Source: Oscillospiraceae bacterium
GTDB taxonomy: Bacteria; Bacillota; Clostridia; Oscillospirales; Ruminococcaceae
Direction: 5' to 3'
Length of the DNA: 25,251 nucleotides
NCBI GenBank assembly: GCA_009776345.1
Contig: WRLS01000008.1
Coordinates: 1 to 25,251 of the forward strand
The notes under the pieces were generated by a model, which had not been told where the DNA came from, made no database searches, and worked only from the letters and a program-made list of their open reading frames with translations. Position numbers and translations under genes: made by a program. Positions within the stretch are counted from its first letter, which is position 1. Each line of letters opens with the position of its first letter. Below, in pieces: positions 8,126 to 14,977 of the stretch.

Positions 8126-8908
8126 ATGTCTTATATGGAACGATTTTCCTTAAAGGGCAAGAAATGCATCGTTACTGGCGCGGCATCCCCGAATGGGATC
8201 GGCATAGCTTTGGCGCGGGCGCTTGCCGACGCCGGGGGCGATGTCATCATCTGTGATATAGCGCAGGGGCATTTGGAAACGCATACCGAAAAGCTCCGCG
8301 GCATTGGCTCGGATGCCCACTGCTGCCTTTGCGATATCTCCGACCGCGAAAGCGTAAACCGGCTCAGGGATTTTGCGCTGGGAAAATTCGGCTGTGTAGA
8401 TGTGCTTATAAATAACGCCGCGGCTTTTCAGGGCGCGGCGGCAGAGGACATGGAGCTCGAGGACTGGAAGCGCGTAATCGATGTAAACTTGACCGGGAAT
8501 TTTAATATGAGCCAGGTATTCGGGCGCGAGATGATAAAACGCAAATCCGGCAGTATTATTTTTATCTCGTCTAAATCCGGTTATACATATGACGTGCCGC
8601 AGTGCCATATCGGTTACAATACTACAAAAGCGGGACTCATCATGCTCACAAAAGGGCTGGCGGTGGAGTGGGCGCGTTACGGCATACGGGTGAACTGCAT
8701 CGCCCCCGGCAATATCGCCGCAGACAGCAACCAAGCGCGCATCGACGAAAACCATCCATACATAGAGGCGTGGACAAATATGATCCCCATGCGGCGGCTT
8801 GGCGGCATAGATGAGCTTGGGAACCTTGCGATTTATCTTGCGAGCGAAGCGTCAAGCTATGTCACGGGCGAAACTATATTGGTTGACGGCGGCTACTGCG
8901 CGGTGTAG
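8126..8908 (+). CDS. SDR-family NAD(P)-dependent oxidoreductase
   Basis: A classical short-chain dehydrogenase/reductase of 260 residues with C-terminal GGYCAV. Visible motifs: cofactor loop TGAASPNGIG (17-26), Asp44 at the end of beta-2 suggesting NAD(H) preference, NNAA (96-99), the catalytic serine at 151, Tyr164 and Lys168 in YNTTK, and IAPGNI after beta-6. The loop has PNGIG, with an inserted Pro-Asn, as in some sugar or polyol dehydrogenases of the gluconate 5-dehydrogenase type, but the substrate cannot be named. An ATG at 8111 is in frame, but GGAGG lies inside that extension, 6 bases or so before the ATG at 8126, so the latter is chosen. The gene stands alone and converges with the channel gene 31 bases away. 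Confidence 0.9.
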   Translation: MSYMERFSLKGKKCIVTGAASPNGIGIALARALADAGGDVIICDIAQGHLETHTEKLRGIGSDAHCCLCDISDRESVNRLRDFALGKFGCVDVLINNAAAFQGAAAEDMELEDWKRVIDVNLTGNFNMSQVFGREMIKRKSGSIIFISSKSGYTYDVPQCHIGYNTTKAGLIMLTKGLAVEWARYGIRVNCIAPGNIAADSNQARIDENHPYIEAWTNMIPMRRLGGIDELGNLAIYLASEASSYVTGETILVDGGYCAV

Positions 8909-8939
8909 CACGCATTGCGGGGCGGCTGTATGTTTAGCA

Positions 8940-9749
8940 TTATTCTTCGATGTTCTTTCCGCAGTATGGGCAGAAGGATTTATTTCCTTTTGCCTGTATT
9001 CTTTCTTCGCGGGCTTTTTCCACAAACCCCGAAGACATTATGCCTGTCGGGACAGCGATCAGCCCCATACTCATTATCGAAAAAAAAGCCCCTAAAACTT
9101 TGCCCAAAACCGTAACCGGGTAGATTTCGCCATATCCGACCGTCGATATTGTAATGACCGCCCACCATAAACCGGAAACGGCATTGCCGAAAATTTCGGG
9201 CTGAGCTTGTTTTTCCGCATGATACATTAGAACCGATGCGATAACCATTATTGTAAAAATACTGGTTAACGAAAAAAGCAGCAGCAACGCCTTTTTCTTA
9301 AACACATCAATAATGCTTGAAAAAACCTTTATATACTGCCGTTTTATTTTAAAAAACCAAATCAGGCGGAAAAGCCTGAAAATGCTTAAAATATATGTAT
9401 CTACGCTAAATGCCAAATGCAAATACAAGGCAATTATGGCAATAAGATCCATTATCATTACAAATGTAAAGATATATCGCAAACGCGCCCTGAAGGGGTT
9501 TTTGTTCCTGTAAATTATATCGGCTGTCCATAACCTTAAAAGATACTCTACTGTAAAGATTATTGCTGTAGATACTTCGATAATATAAAAAACAAACAAT
9601 ATCCTTTGCGGCAAATTCAATGTGCCGAATACCAGTATACAAATATTTACCGCTATAACAAAAGCTATAAACCAATCGAAAATAATGCTTGGGATATCAT
9701 CTGTTTTATGTGGCTGTATAGTTTTATAGACGCGCCTTTTTATGCTCAT
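8940..9749 (-). CDS. Voltage-gated-type potassium channel
   Basis: A six-transmembrane, single-pore ion channel of 269 residues. S1-S4 span about 22-140, and S4 carries spaced basic residues (Arg125, Arg128, Lys134, Lys136, Arg137). The pore loop holds the potassium signature TVGYG at 203-207, followed by S6 (about 215-242). The C-terminus is short and ends with a CPYC pair (260-263), half of a zinc-ribbon motif, with no RCK/TrkA-N or cyclic-nucleotide domain. The start ATG overlaps the stop of the S-component gene as TGATG; a GTG one codon earlier is possible. Base use differs sharply from the neighbours: 15 of 60 bases are G or C at 9301-9360, against 38 of 60 at 10081-10140, suggesting later acquisition. 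Confidence 0.9.
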   Translation of the reverse strand: MSIKRRVYKTIQPHKTDDIPSIIFDWFIAFVIAVNICILVFGTLNLPQRILFVFYIIEVSTAIIFTVEYLLRLWTADIIYRNKNPFRARLRYIFTFVMIMDLIAIIALYLHLAFSVDTYILSIFRLFRLIWFFKIKRQYIKVFSSIIDVFKKKALLLLFSLTSIFTIMVIASVLMYHAEKQAQPEIFGNAVSGLWWAVITISTVGYGEIYPVTVLGKVLGAFFSIMSMGLIAVPTGIMSSGFVEKAREERIQAKGNKSFCPYCGKNIEE

Positions 9750-10309
9750 CACATCAGCCCCGATTTGCCCAGCGCCTTCCGCAGGATAAATACCAGCGGC
9801 ACGGAACCCACCACGGAAATCAACGCGTTAATGCCGGATACTATGCTTCTGTTAAGTATATTGAGCATGGCGGTTTCAATTTCCATACGGTAAAGGTAGT
9901 AGTCGTACATAAAATTCTGGCCGACATGGAGGATTAAATACAGCACGGAGCCGCAAACCGCCGCGGCTATATTAAGTTGCCAGCTTTTTGCGCGCCTTCC
10001 GCCCGCCCATGAAATTACCGCGCAGACATATGCCTGTGCGAACCTGAACGCGAAGGTGAACGGGATAAGCGGTATAAAGGCAGGGGTCGTGAAGGCGAAA
10101 AACGCGCAACCGATCCCGGCGGCAAACCCACCCTTTACCGGCCCCAGCATAAAGCCCGCCAGCAGGCACATAATGCCGCCCAGATGGAACCGCGTGAACC
10201 CGCCGATCACCACAGGCGCGGGTATTTGAATAAGGCACCCCGCGAACACCAGCGCGGAAAGCAGGCCTGTCATCACCAGATCGCGGAGCCCAAAGCTTTT
10301 CCTGTTCAT
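9749..10309 (-). CDS. ECF transporter S component, probably for vitamin B6
   Basis: A small integral membrane protein of 186 residues with about six hydrophobic segments. The N-terminal LRDLVMTGLLSALVFAG and the Gly/Phe-rich loop ending in FHLGGIMCLLAG are characteristic of energy-coupling-factor S components. It follows pyridoxamine kinase by 23 bases, which suggests that it imports pyridoxine or a related vitamer in the manner of PdxU; this rests on context, and HmpT/ThiW-like substrates are alternatives. The energising EcfA/EcfT module is not in the window, so it probably uses a shared one. The ATG at 10309 has GGGGTTT before it; the ATG at 10327 has no ribosome binding site and would include that site. 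Confidence 0.82.
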   Translation of the reverse strand: MNRKSFGLRDLVMTGLLSALVFAGCLIQIPAPVVIGGFTRFHLGGIMCLLAGFMLGPVKGGFAAGIGCAFFAFTTPAFIPLIPFTFAFRFAQAYVCAVISWAGGRRAKSWQLNIAAAVCGSVLYLILHVGQNFMYDYYLYRMEIETAMLNILNRSIVSGINALISVVGSVPLVFILRKALGKSGLM

Positions 10310-10332
10310 AAGTAAACCCCATTTCAAGAATA

Positions 10333-11196
10333 TTACAATGGCGAATAACCTGTCAAAACATTATCGCCCCTCAGCCAATGCAGCGATTTTTCAAACATAA
10401 CGCCAAAGCGCGTATCCGTGCCGAAGCCGTATGTTGTTTTTACCGTAATTTCTGTAAACTTTGTCGCCCTGTCCATTGCGATGGGCAAGCTGTCGCCCGT
10501 GAGCAGCCCACCAACTAGTACCGAAGCAAAAATATCGCCTGTCCCCGGATACGCCGCCGGTACGTGGGAGTAGTTTACCCGCCAATAAGCCGCGCGGCTT
10601 CTGTCGTAGCCTAAATTAGCCATAGAACCGTCCGCCAGGCTTACGGAAGTGATCACGACCCTTTCGGGGCCAAGCTCGCCCAGCCTTGCCAGCATCCCCT
10701 TTGCCTTCTCGGCGGTGATCGGCGCGCGCGGGTATTCGGAGCCGAGCAGGAAAGCGGCCTCGGTGACATTCGGCGTGATGATATCGGCCTGTGCCACAAG
10801 CTCGCCCATGCGCCCGCGAAGTTCAGGCCCGCAGGTGCGGTAGGGCTTTCCGTGGTCCCCCATGACAGGGTCGGCGACAGTCAGCGCGCCGGGATACGCC
10901 CGGAAAAATTCCAGGCAGCGATCGACCTGCTCAACACTGCCGAGAAAGCCGCTGTAAATGCAGTCGAAGCCGATATCAAGCTGTTTGTAATGCTCAAGAG
11001 AGGGGGCGAGGTAATCGGTCATGTCGCGCAAAACAACATCCCCCAGCCCTCCTGTATGCGTAGAAAGCACCGCGGTAGGCACAGGGCAGACCTGCACGCC
11101 CATTGCGGAAATTACCGGCAGGATCACCGCCATGGAACAGCGCCCGAACCCCGCCATGCTTTGTATTGCCGCAACCCGCATCTGATGGTTTTCCAT
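10333..11196 (-). CDS. pdxK: Pyridoxamine / pyridoxal kinase
   Basis: Phosphorylates the B6 vitamers pyridoxal, pyridoxine or pyridoxamine, making pyridoxal phosphate precursors by salvage. The 287-residue protein belongs to the ribokinase-like PfkB/PdxK fold: VAAIQSMAGFGRCS near the start (substrate loop), VADPVMGDHG (about 107-116), DIITPNVTEAAFL, and the anion-hole motif YPGTGDIFASVLVGG with the catalytic Asp. The start at 11196 has GGAGG 12 bases upstream; the in-frame ATG at 11259 precedes the promoter and is rejected. It is the first gene of a likely operon with the S component and the channel. Confidence 0.9.
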   Translation of the reverse strand: MENHQMRVAAIQSMAGFGRCSMAVILPVISAMGVQVCPVPTAVLSTHTGGLGDVVLRDMTDYLAPSLEHYKQLDIGFDCIYSGFLGSVEQVDRCLEFFRAYPGALTVADPVMGDHGKPYRTCGPELRGRMGELVAQADIITPNVTEAAFLLGSEYPRAPITAEKAKGMLARLGELGPERVVITSVSLADGSMANLGYDRSRAAYWRVNYSHVPAAYPGTGDIFASVLVGGLLTGDSLPIAMDRATKFTEITVKTTYGFGTDTRFGVMFEKSLHWLRGDNVLTGYSPL

Positions 11197-11219
11197 AAAA
11201 AAGCCTAGCCTCCATCTAC

Positions 11220-11249
11220 AGTATAATCGTTCCCATGCACTTTTATCAA
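11220..11249 (-). promoter_or_regulatory. Promoter of pdxK operon
   Basis: TTGATA (11249-11244), an 18-base spacer, TATACT (11225-11220), 23 bases before the chosen ATG on the minus strand. Confidence 0.65.
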
Positions 11250-11408
11250 CCCGGCGCATTTCGCGGTAAAACCTGCCGCTTTTGTATGGGTAGCCGAAAT
11301 ATCTCCCGGCAAGCTATAGGTTTTTCATGTATCCGGCAGATGAAAGCATCAAACCGCCGTGGATGATTTTTCCAATATGTGAATTTCCACAGATATATCA
11401 AAGAAGGC

Positions 11409-11438
11409 TTGTCCTTATTTATGGAATATTTATATAAT
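11409..11438 (+). promoter_or_regulatory. Candidate promoter of the 62-residue gene
   Basis: TTGTCC (11409-11414), an 18-base spacer, a perfect TATAAT (11433-11438). The -35 is weak and the surroundings are AT-rich, so this is less certain than the others. Confidence 0.4.
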
Positions 11439-11549
11439 TGTCCGCTAACATATCTTTCCACCGGATATCGTATATATCGCCGTTTACTTTTCGGGCGCAC
11501 GGGAAATACTGTTAAGGCAAATACACACAAGAACAGAGGAGGGATTTCC

Positions 11550-11738
11550 GTGAACAGGGCAACATCCGCGATAATGACTACGGCGGCGGTGGGCGCAGCA
11601 ATGGGCGCAGCCGCTTATCTGATGAACACAAGCCCGCGCCTGCGCAGCAGCCATACACGCAAAATAAAGCGCAACACAGGCAAGGCGCTCCGCCAAGTGG
11701 GCGATTTTATCGGCAGTATGTCTTATATGATGAAGTAA
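11550..11738 (+). CDS. Small hydrophobic/basic protein, DUF3918/YrzQ-like
   Basis: A 62-residue protein starting at GTG, 7 bases after a strong GAGGAGGG site. An Ala/Gly/Met-rich hydrophobic stretch (about 8-24) is followed by a basic tail rich in Arg and Lys. The layout resembles the small Firmicute DUF3918/YrzQ proteins, but the resemblance is in composition and layout only. The frame is open upstream to 11379, without a ribosome binding site there. A clear terminator 12 bases after the stop supports a real single-gene transcript. Function unknown. Confidence 0.65.
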   Translation: MNRATSAIMTTAAVGAAMGAAAYLMNTSPRLRSSHTRKIKRNTGKALRQVGDFIGSMSYMMK

Positions 11739-11750
11739 GCTTGTCTTTAC

Positions 11751-11786
11751 GGGGGGTATTTATACCCCCCGATTGCTTTTTATTGC
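11751..11786 (+). terminator. Rho-independent terminator of the 62-residue gene
   Basis: GGGGGGTAT and ATACCCCCC (11751-11770) form a perfect 9-base stem with a 2-base loop. GATTGC and then TTTTTATT follow. Confidence 0.75.
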
Positions 11787-11789
11787 ATC

Positions 11790-11866
11790 GTAGGGGCGGG
11801 CTTCCACGCCCGCCCGTCAAAGGCGAATCGACTATCCTACGGGCGGGGATGGAACCCCGCCCCTAC
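11790..11866. repeat. C-family palindromes, inverted pair
   Basis: One unit (11790-11817) starts GTAGGGGCGGGC and ends GCCCGCCCG. The second (11837-11866) is in reverse and ends CCCCGCCCCTAC. The two stems differ in the inner bases and loop. Together they could form one larger inverted structure. Confidence 0.7.
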
Positions 11867-11872
11867 ATCCCT

Positions 11873-11914
11873 TCCTAAACCCTCAATCCTAAATCCTGCG
11901 GCGCTCCGCGCCGC
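11873..11914 (-). repeat. B-family heptamer array with palindrome
   Basis: On the minus strand GCGGCG-CGGAG-CGCCGC leads into CAGG, ATTTAGG, ATTGAGG, GTTTAGG, AAGGG. No gene ends here: the array lies between two C-family units. Confidence 0.7.
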
Positions 11915-11924
11915 TGCGAAGGCC

Positions 11925-11948
11925 GTAGGGGCGGGGTCATCCCGCCCG
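11925..11948 (+). repeat. C-family palindrome
   Basis: GTAGGGGCGGGGTCATCCCG followed by CCCG. The identical unit recurs at 24926-24949. Confidence 0.7.
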
Positions 11949-11952
11949 AAAT

Positions 11953-11997
11953 TCCCCTCCTTGGAGGGGTGGACGGCGTAGCCGGACGGGGTGGTTT
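11953..11997 (+). repeat. D-family double hairpin at the left end of A copy 2
   Basis: CCCCTCC-TT-GGAGGGG, then GGC-GTA-GCC inside an ACGGC/GCCGG context, then GGGGTGGTTT. Compared with the copy at 7573, one stem pair has changed from A-T to C-G on both arms. Confidence 0.75.
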
Positions 11998-12002
11998 TTA
12001 AC

Positions 12003-12330
12003 ACGATTTCATCTAACAGTTATTTTTCACCGCTCAAGCCGCGGGGGCTGTTACTTTGCAACGCGGCAAAGTAACCAAAGCGCGCCGGGGAGACCCCGGA
12101 CCCCCATTTCGACAAGCCGCATAGCCTTGTGCCTTTCATCGCGCACGTCATATGCATAGCTCTATAATCCGCCCAATCGCCCAGCCGAGCCGGGCTCCAG
12201 GGCTTGAACGCGAAAAAAGGAATTAGGAAAAAGAAATATTGGAAGACTTTTTCCGCTGTTATTACGTGCGCGGGTACTTCCGGTATCGCTCTTTACTTTA
12301 GGTTTGTGCCTGCTTGCCTTAGTAGATTAT
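12003..12330 (+). repeat. A-family dispersed repeat, copy 2
   Basis: Complete copy, starting ACGATTTCAT and ending TGTGCCTGCTTGCC. Its variable hairpin is GTTACTTTGC / GCAAAGTAAC with a 6-base loop (12050-12075), a 10-base perfect stem of different sequence from copies 1 and 3. It is flanked by a D unit on the left and an E unit on the right, giving a composite of about 450 bp. Confidence 0.85.
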
Positions 12331-12400
12331 TCCCCTCAAAGAGGGGGACTTTTGCCGCCCTCTCTGAGGGAGGTGGCGTCCGCAGACGCCGGAGGGAGTG
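12331..12400. repeat. E-family hairpin unit overlapping the Nudix 3' end
   Basis: TCCCCTC-AAA-GAGGGGGA, a short centre, CCCTC/GAGGG, then GGCGTC-CGCA-GACGCC (12375-12390) and GGAGGGAGTG. It matches 24951-25018 read on the opposite strand almost base for base, including the variable hairpin, but lacks that copy's second variable hairpin. Confidence 0.8.
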
Positions 12401-12854
12401 CCGGCCGTCGGCGCCGCCTTGCGCGGCTGCCCAAATAGCCCCCGCGCTTCAAATGCCCCTTCGCACGGGTAAGCAGGAGCTTGTCATTGGCATAAGTCAG
12501 GTATCTATGGCATTGGCTCAGATCCACCCAACGCAGCGCGCTGATCTCCTCCTCCTGCATACTTGTGCGGGAATCCCGCGCGAACGCCAAAAAGTAAACA
12601 ACATCCTTACTTACCCCCGGCCTGGGGAAATACGATACCTGCTCGCGGAAGCTGTCCAAAAGGTTTACGGAAAGCCCGGTTTCTTCTTTTATTTCACGCA
12701 GGGCGGTTTCAGCTTCGGATTCCGCGCCTTCGGTATGCCCTTTCGGGAAAGACCAATGGCCGCCCAGCTTGTGTTTTATCATAAGCATCTGGATACGGGA
12801 ATCCTTTACCCTGTACACCAGCGCGCCGCAGGATTTTTCTTTCATATATTCCAT
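12336..12854 (-). CDS. Nudix hydrolase with repeat-derived C-terminus
   Basis: Hydrolyses a nucleoside-diphosphate-linked compound. The Nudix box is perfect: Gly39, Glu45, Arg53-Glu54, Glu57-Glu58 and Gly60 around metal-binding REIKEETG. The FPKGH context before it is like that of bacterial Ap4A-type or MutT-like enzymes, but the substrate is unproven. The domain is normally complete by about residue 138. Here the frame continues through an Arg-rich stretch (RARRRRR) and then residues 152-172, which are encoded by an E-family repeat that also supplies the TGA. GGGAG lies 9 bases before the ATG. Whether the tail is harmless or the native stop has been lost cannot be told without homologues. 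Confidence 0.88.
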   Translation of the reverse strand: MEYMKEKSCGALVYRVKDSRIQMLMIKHKLGGHWSFPKGHTEGAESEAETALREIKEETGLSVNLLDSFREQVSYFPRPGVSKDVVYFLAFARDSRTSMQEEEISALRWVDLSQCHRYLTYANDKLLLTRAKGHLKRGGYLGSRARRRRRPALPPASADATSLREGGKSPPL

Positions 12855-12885
12855 ATAAACAGTCTCCCAATTTTTATCCTATGAT

Positions 12886-12913
12886 AGTATACCACAAATT
12901 GTGCGAAAAGCAA
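12886..12913 (-). promoter_or_regulatory. Candidate promoter of the Nudix gene
   Basis: TTGCTT (12913-12908), a 16-base spacer, TATACT (12891-12886), 31 bases before the ATG. Confidence 0.5.
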
Positions 12914-12941
12914 GCATATGGAATATATGTTCTTTTATAAG

Positions 12942-12980
12942 CTAAAACCTCAATCCTAAAACCTGACTCCTGCCGAAGGC
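12942..12980 (-). repeat. B-family heptamer array
   Basis: On the minus strand GCCTTCGGCAGG is followed by AGTCAGG, TTTTAGG, ATTGAGG, TTTTAGC. It directly abuts the inverted-repeat element at 12978. Confidence 0.65.
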
Positions 12981-13162
12981 AAAACACCCGGCACGAAACC
13001 GAATTTATTCGGTTTCGTGCCACCCTCTTTAAAAAAGAGGGTAAGGCTACAACAAGATTTATTCTTTCACATAAAAAGCACAAAACAACCGTAGGATGGA
13101 CCCTCTTTTTTAAAGAGGGTGTCTTCAAAGCGGCTTGCCGCTTTGAAGACGGGTGTTTTGCC
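12978..13162. mobile_element. 185-bp inverted-repeat element with two unrelated hairpins (MITE-like)
   Basis: Perfect 13-base terminal inverted repeats, GGCAAAACACCCG and CGGGTGTTTTGCC. Inside each end lies a 14-base perfect hairpin: GGCACGAAACCGAA on the left (12990-13021) and GTCTTCAAAGCGGC on the right (13121-13150). The two are not related in sequence. Next comes an ACCCTCTTT/AAAGAGGGT hairpin on each side (13022-13042 and 13100-13120), then a 57-base AT-rich centre. No open frame of note. Mobility is inferred from the form; no target duplication was identified. Confidence 0.7.
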
Positions 13163-13166
13163 CTAC

Positions 13167-13212
13167 AACCACCCCGTCCAGCTACGCCGTCCACCCCTCC
13201 AAAGGAGGGGAA
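13167..13212 (-). repeat. D-family double hairpin
   Basis: ACCACCCCG, a variable arm pair around CAGC-TAC-GCCG (on the minus strand ACGGC-GTA-GCTGG, one G-T pair), then CCCCTCC-AAA-GGAGGGG. Confidence 0.7.
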
Positions 13213-13215
13213 TTT

Positions 13216-13239
13216 CGGGCGGCAGATTGCCGCCCCTAC
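13216..13239 (-). repeat. C-family palindrome
   Basis: CGGGCGGCA-GAT-TGCCGCCC then CTAC: the minus strand begins GTAGGGG as in the other C units. Confidence 0.7.
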
Positions 13240-13240
13240 A

Positions 13241-13286
13241 GCCTTCGGCAGGATTGAGGTTTTAGGATTGAGGATTTAGGAAGGGA
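13241..13286 (+). repeat. B-family heptamer array
   Basis: GCCTTCGGCAGG, then ATTGAGG, TTTTAGG, ATTGAGG, ATTTAGG, AAGGG, all at 7-base spacing. It faces the array at 13311 across about 24 bases, as an inverted pair. Confidence 0.75.
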
Positions 13287-13310
13287 AGCAATTTGTCGTG
13301 TCGTCCTTTT

Positions 13311-13358
13311 CCTAAAACCTAAAACCTTATTCCTAAAACCTGCGGCGCGTTGCGCCGC
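13311..13358 (-). repeat. B-family heptamer array with palindrome
   Basis: On the minus strand, 13 bases after the purH stop codon, GCGGCGC-AAC-GCGCCGC (13358-13342) leads to AGG, TTTTAGG, AATAAGG, TTTTAGG, TTTTAGG. Same direction as purH. Confidence 0.8.
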
Positions 13359-13371
13359 CAGCCCCCCTACC

Positions 13372-14919
13372 TCAATGCTTAAAATGCCGCGCCCCTGTAA
13401 ACACCATCGCGATCCCCGCCTCATCACAGGCGGCGATTGTGTCCGCGTCCCTTAGCGCGCCGCCGGTTTGGATTATCGCTGTGATCCCCGCCGCCGCCGC
13501 CGCTTTTATGCCGTCATCAAATGGGATAAACGCGTCGGAAGCCATAACGGAGCCGCGGGAATTTTCCCCCGCCATTTTTACGGCGATTTCTAATGCGCCG
13601 ACGCGGTTTGTCTGGCCGGGTCCGATGCCTACGGTCTTTTTGCCTTTAACTAGAAGCACGCCGTTGGATTTCACGTGCTTTACAACGCGCCAGGCAAAAT
13701 CCAGCTGCTCGGTTTCCTCCGCTGTTGGCGCGCGTTTGGTGACGGTTTTCAGCGAATTTTCATCTGCGCGCAGCGTGTCCCGCTCCTGTACAAGCAGCCC
13801 GCCCGTTACTTTTTTTATGTCAAGCGACGCACTTACTTCGCCGGATTGAAGCCCGGGCAGTTTGAGCAGGCGGATGTTTTTCTTTTTTGTGAGGATTTCC
13901 AGCGCCTGTTTTTCATAACTTGGCGCGATGATAATTTCCAGGAAAATTTCCGCAAGCTTCTTTGCCGTGGGTACATCAACCTCGCGGTTCAGCGCGACAA
14001 TCCCGCCGTATATCGAAAGCGGGTCCGCATCATAGGCGTTTGTGTACGCTTCAAGCAGTGTTTCGCCATATCCCGCGCCGCAGGGGTTTGCGTGCTTTAC
14101 CGCCACAGCACACGCACGGTCTGTATACATATCTCTGAGCGTTTCCAGCGCGCCGTTCGCGTCATTTATATTGCAAAAGCTAAGCTCTTTGCCGTGAAGC
14201 TGCTCCGCGCCGGCAATACTGCCCGCGACCGGGATAACCTCGCTGTAAAAGGCCGCTTTTTGGTGCGGGTTTTCGCCGTAGCGCAAATGCTGTTTTTTTG
14301 CATAAGTAAGCGTGAGGAATTCCGGCAGCGTGTCTTGCGGCGGGATTACATTTAAGTACCCGGCAATCGCCGCGTCATACGCCGCGGTGTGCGCGAATAC
14401 CTTTCGCGCCAGTATAAACCTTTTTTCCTTGGGGACCCCGCCTTTTTTAAGCCCCTCAAGCACCTCATCATAATCATACGGGTCAACAATCACGCAGACA
14501 TCCTGCCAATTTTTCGCCGCCGCGCGCAGCATCGACGGCCCGCCGATATCCATATTTTCGGTAGCTTGCTCCAGCGTTACGCCTTCTTGTTGGATTGTCG
14601 CGTTAAAAGGGTACAGATTATTTGCAACAATGTCAATACGCTCCGCGCCGATTTCCTCAAGCTCGCGCATGTGTTCTTCATTCCCGCGCATGGCCAGTAT
14701 ACCGGCGTGGATTTTCGGGTGCAGCGTTTTCACGCGCCCGCCAAGGCATTCCGGGAAGCCGGTGATATCGGAGATGTCGGTCACCGCCACCCCTTCACTT
14801 TTAAGCGCCGCGCCTGTCCCGCCGGTCGAAACAATCTCGTAGCCAAGCGCCTGAAGCCCCTTTGCAAAATCGACGATACCGGTTTTGTCGTACACGCTTA
14901 GCAATGCCCTTTTTTTCAT
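13372..14919 (-). CDS. purH: Bifunctional AICAR formyltransferase / IMP cyclohydrolase
   Basis: Catalyses the last two steps of IMP synthesis: formylation of AICAR with 10-formyl-THF, then ring closure. The length, 515 residues, is normal. The N-terminal MGS-like cyclohydrolase domain shows VSTGGT (about 31-36), GRVKTLHPKIH and a YPF segment. The C-terminal transformylase domain shows RYGENPHQKAAF, the KHANPCGAG loop with its catalytic Lys-His, and the final ITAIIQTGGALRD. AAGGAAGG precedes the ATG, directly after a B-family array. It is the last gene of the purine cluster but is set apart from purN by the VOC gene and about 570 bases of repeats, so it may have its own promoter. Confidence 0.97.
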   Translation of the reverse strand: MKKRALLSVYDKTGIVDFAKGLQALGYEIVSTGGTGAALKSEGVAVTDISDITGFPECLGGRVKTLHPKIHAGILAMRGNEEHMRELEEIGAERIDIVANNLYPFNATIQQEGVTLEQATENMDIGGPSMLRAAAKNWQDVCVIVDPYDYDEVLEGLKKGGVPKEKRFILARKVFAHTAAYDAAIAGYLNVIPPQDTLPEFLTLTYAKKQHLRYGENPHQKAAFYSEVIPVAGSIAGAEQLHGKELSFCNINDANGALETLRDMYTDRACAVAVKHANPCGAGYGETLLEAYTNAYDADPLSIYGGIVALNREVDVPTAKKLAEIFLEIIIAPSYEKQALEILTKKKNIRLLKLPGLQSGEVSASLDIKKVTGGLLVQERDTLRADENSLKTVTKRAPTAEETEQLDFAWRVVKHVKSNGVLLVKGKKTVGIGPGQTNRVGALEIAVKMAGENSRGSVMASDAFIPFDDGIKAAAAAGITAIIQTGGALRDADTIAACDEAGIAMVFTGARHFKH

Positions 14920-14938
14920 GCTAATTACCTTCCTTTCT

Positions 14939-14975
14939 TAAATCCTAAAACCTAAAACCTTAATCCTGCCGAAGG
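14939..14975 (-). repeat. B-family heptamer array next to the purH ribosome binding site
   Basis: On the minus strand CCTTCGGCAGG, ATTAAGG, TTTTAGG, TTTTAGG, ATTTAAG, followed within a few bases by the AAGGAAGG of purH. Any transcript entering purH from upstream reads through it; its TAA/TAG triplets fall in all three frames. Confidence 0.8.
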
Positions 14976-14977
14976 TC

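Larger units (their letters stand above)
11197..11549. other. Divergent intergenic region with two promoters and a long untranslated leader
   Basis: This 353-base gap between pdxK and the small plus-strand gene has no repeat of families A-E, unlike the other long gaps. It holds the pdxK promoter near one end and a candidate promoter for the small gene at 11409-11438. That leaves a leader of about 105 bases before the GTG at 11550. I see no recognisable riboswitch in it. Confidence 0.5.

Noticed and set aside
12204..12884. 226-residue plus-strand open frame
   Set aside because: It begins in an A repeat and then runs antisense through the Nudix gene; no ribosome binding site and no family resemblance.
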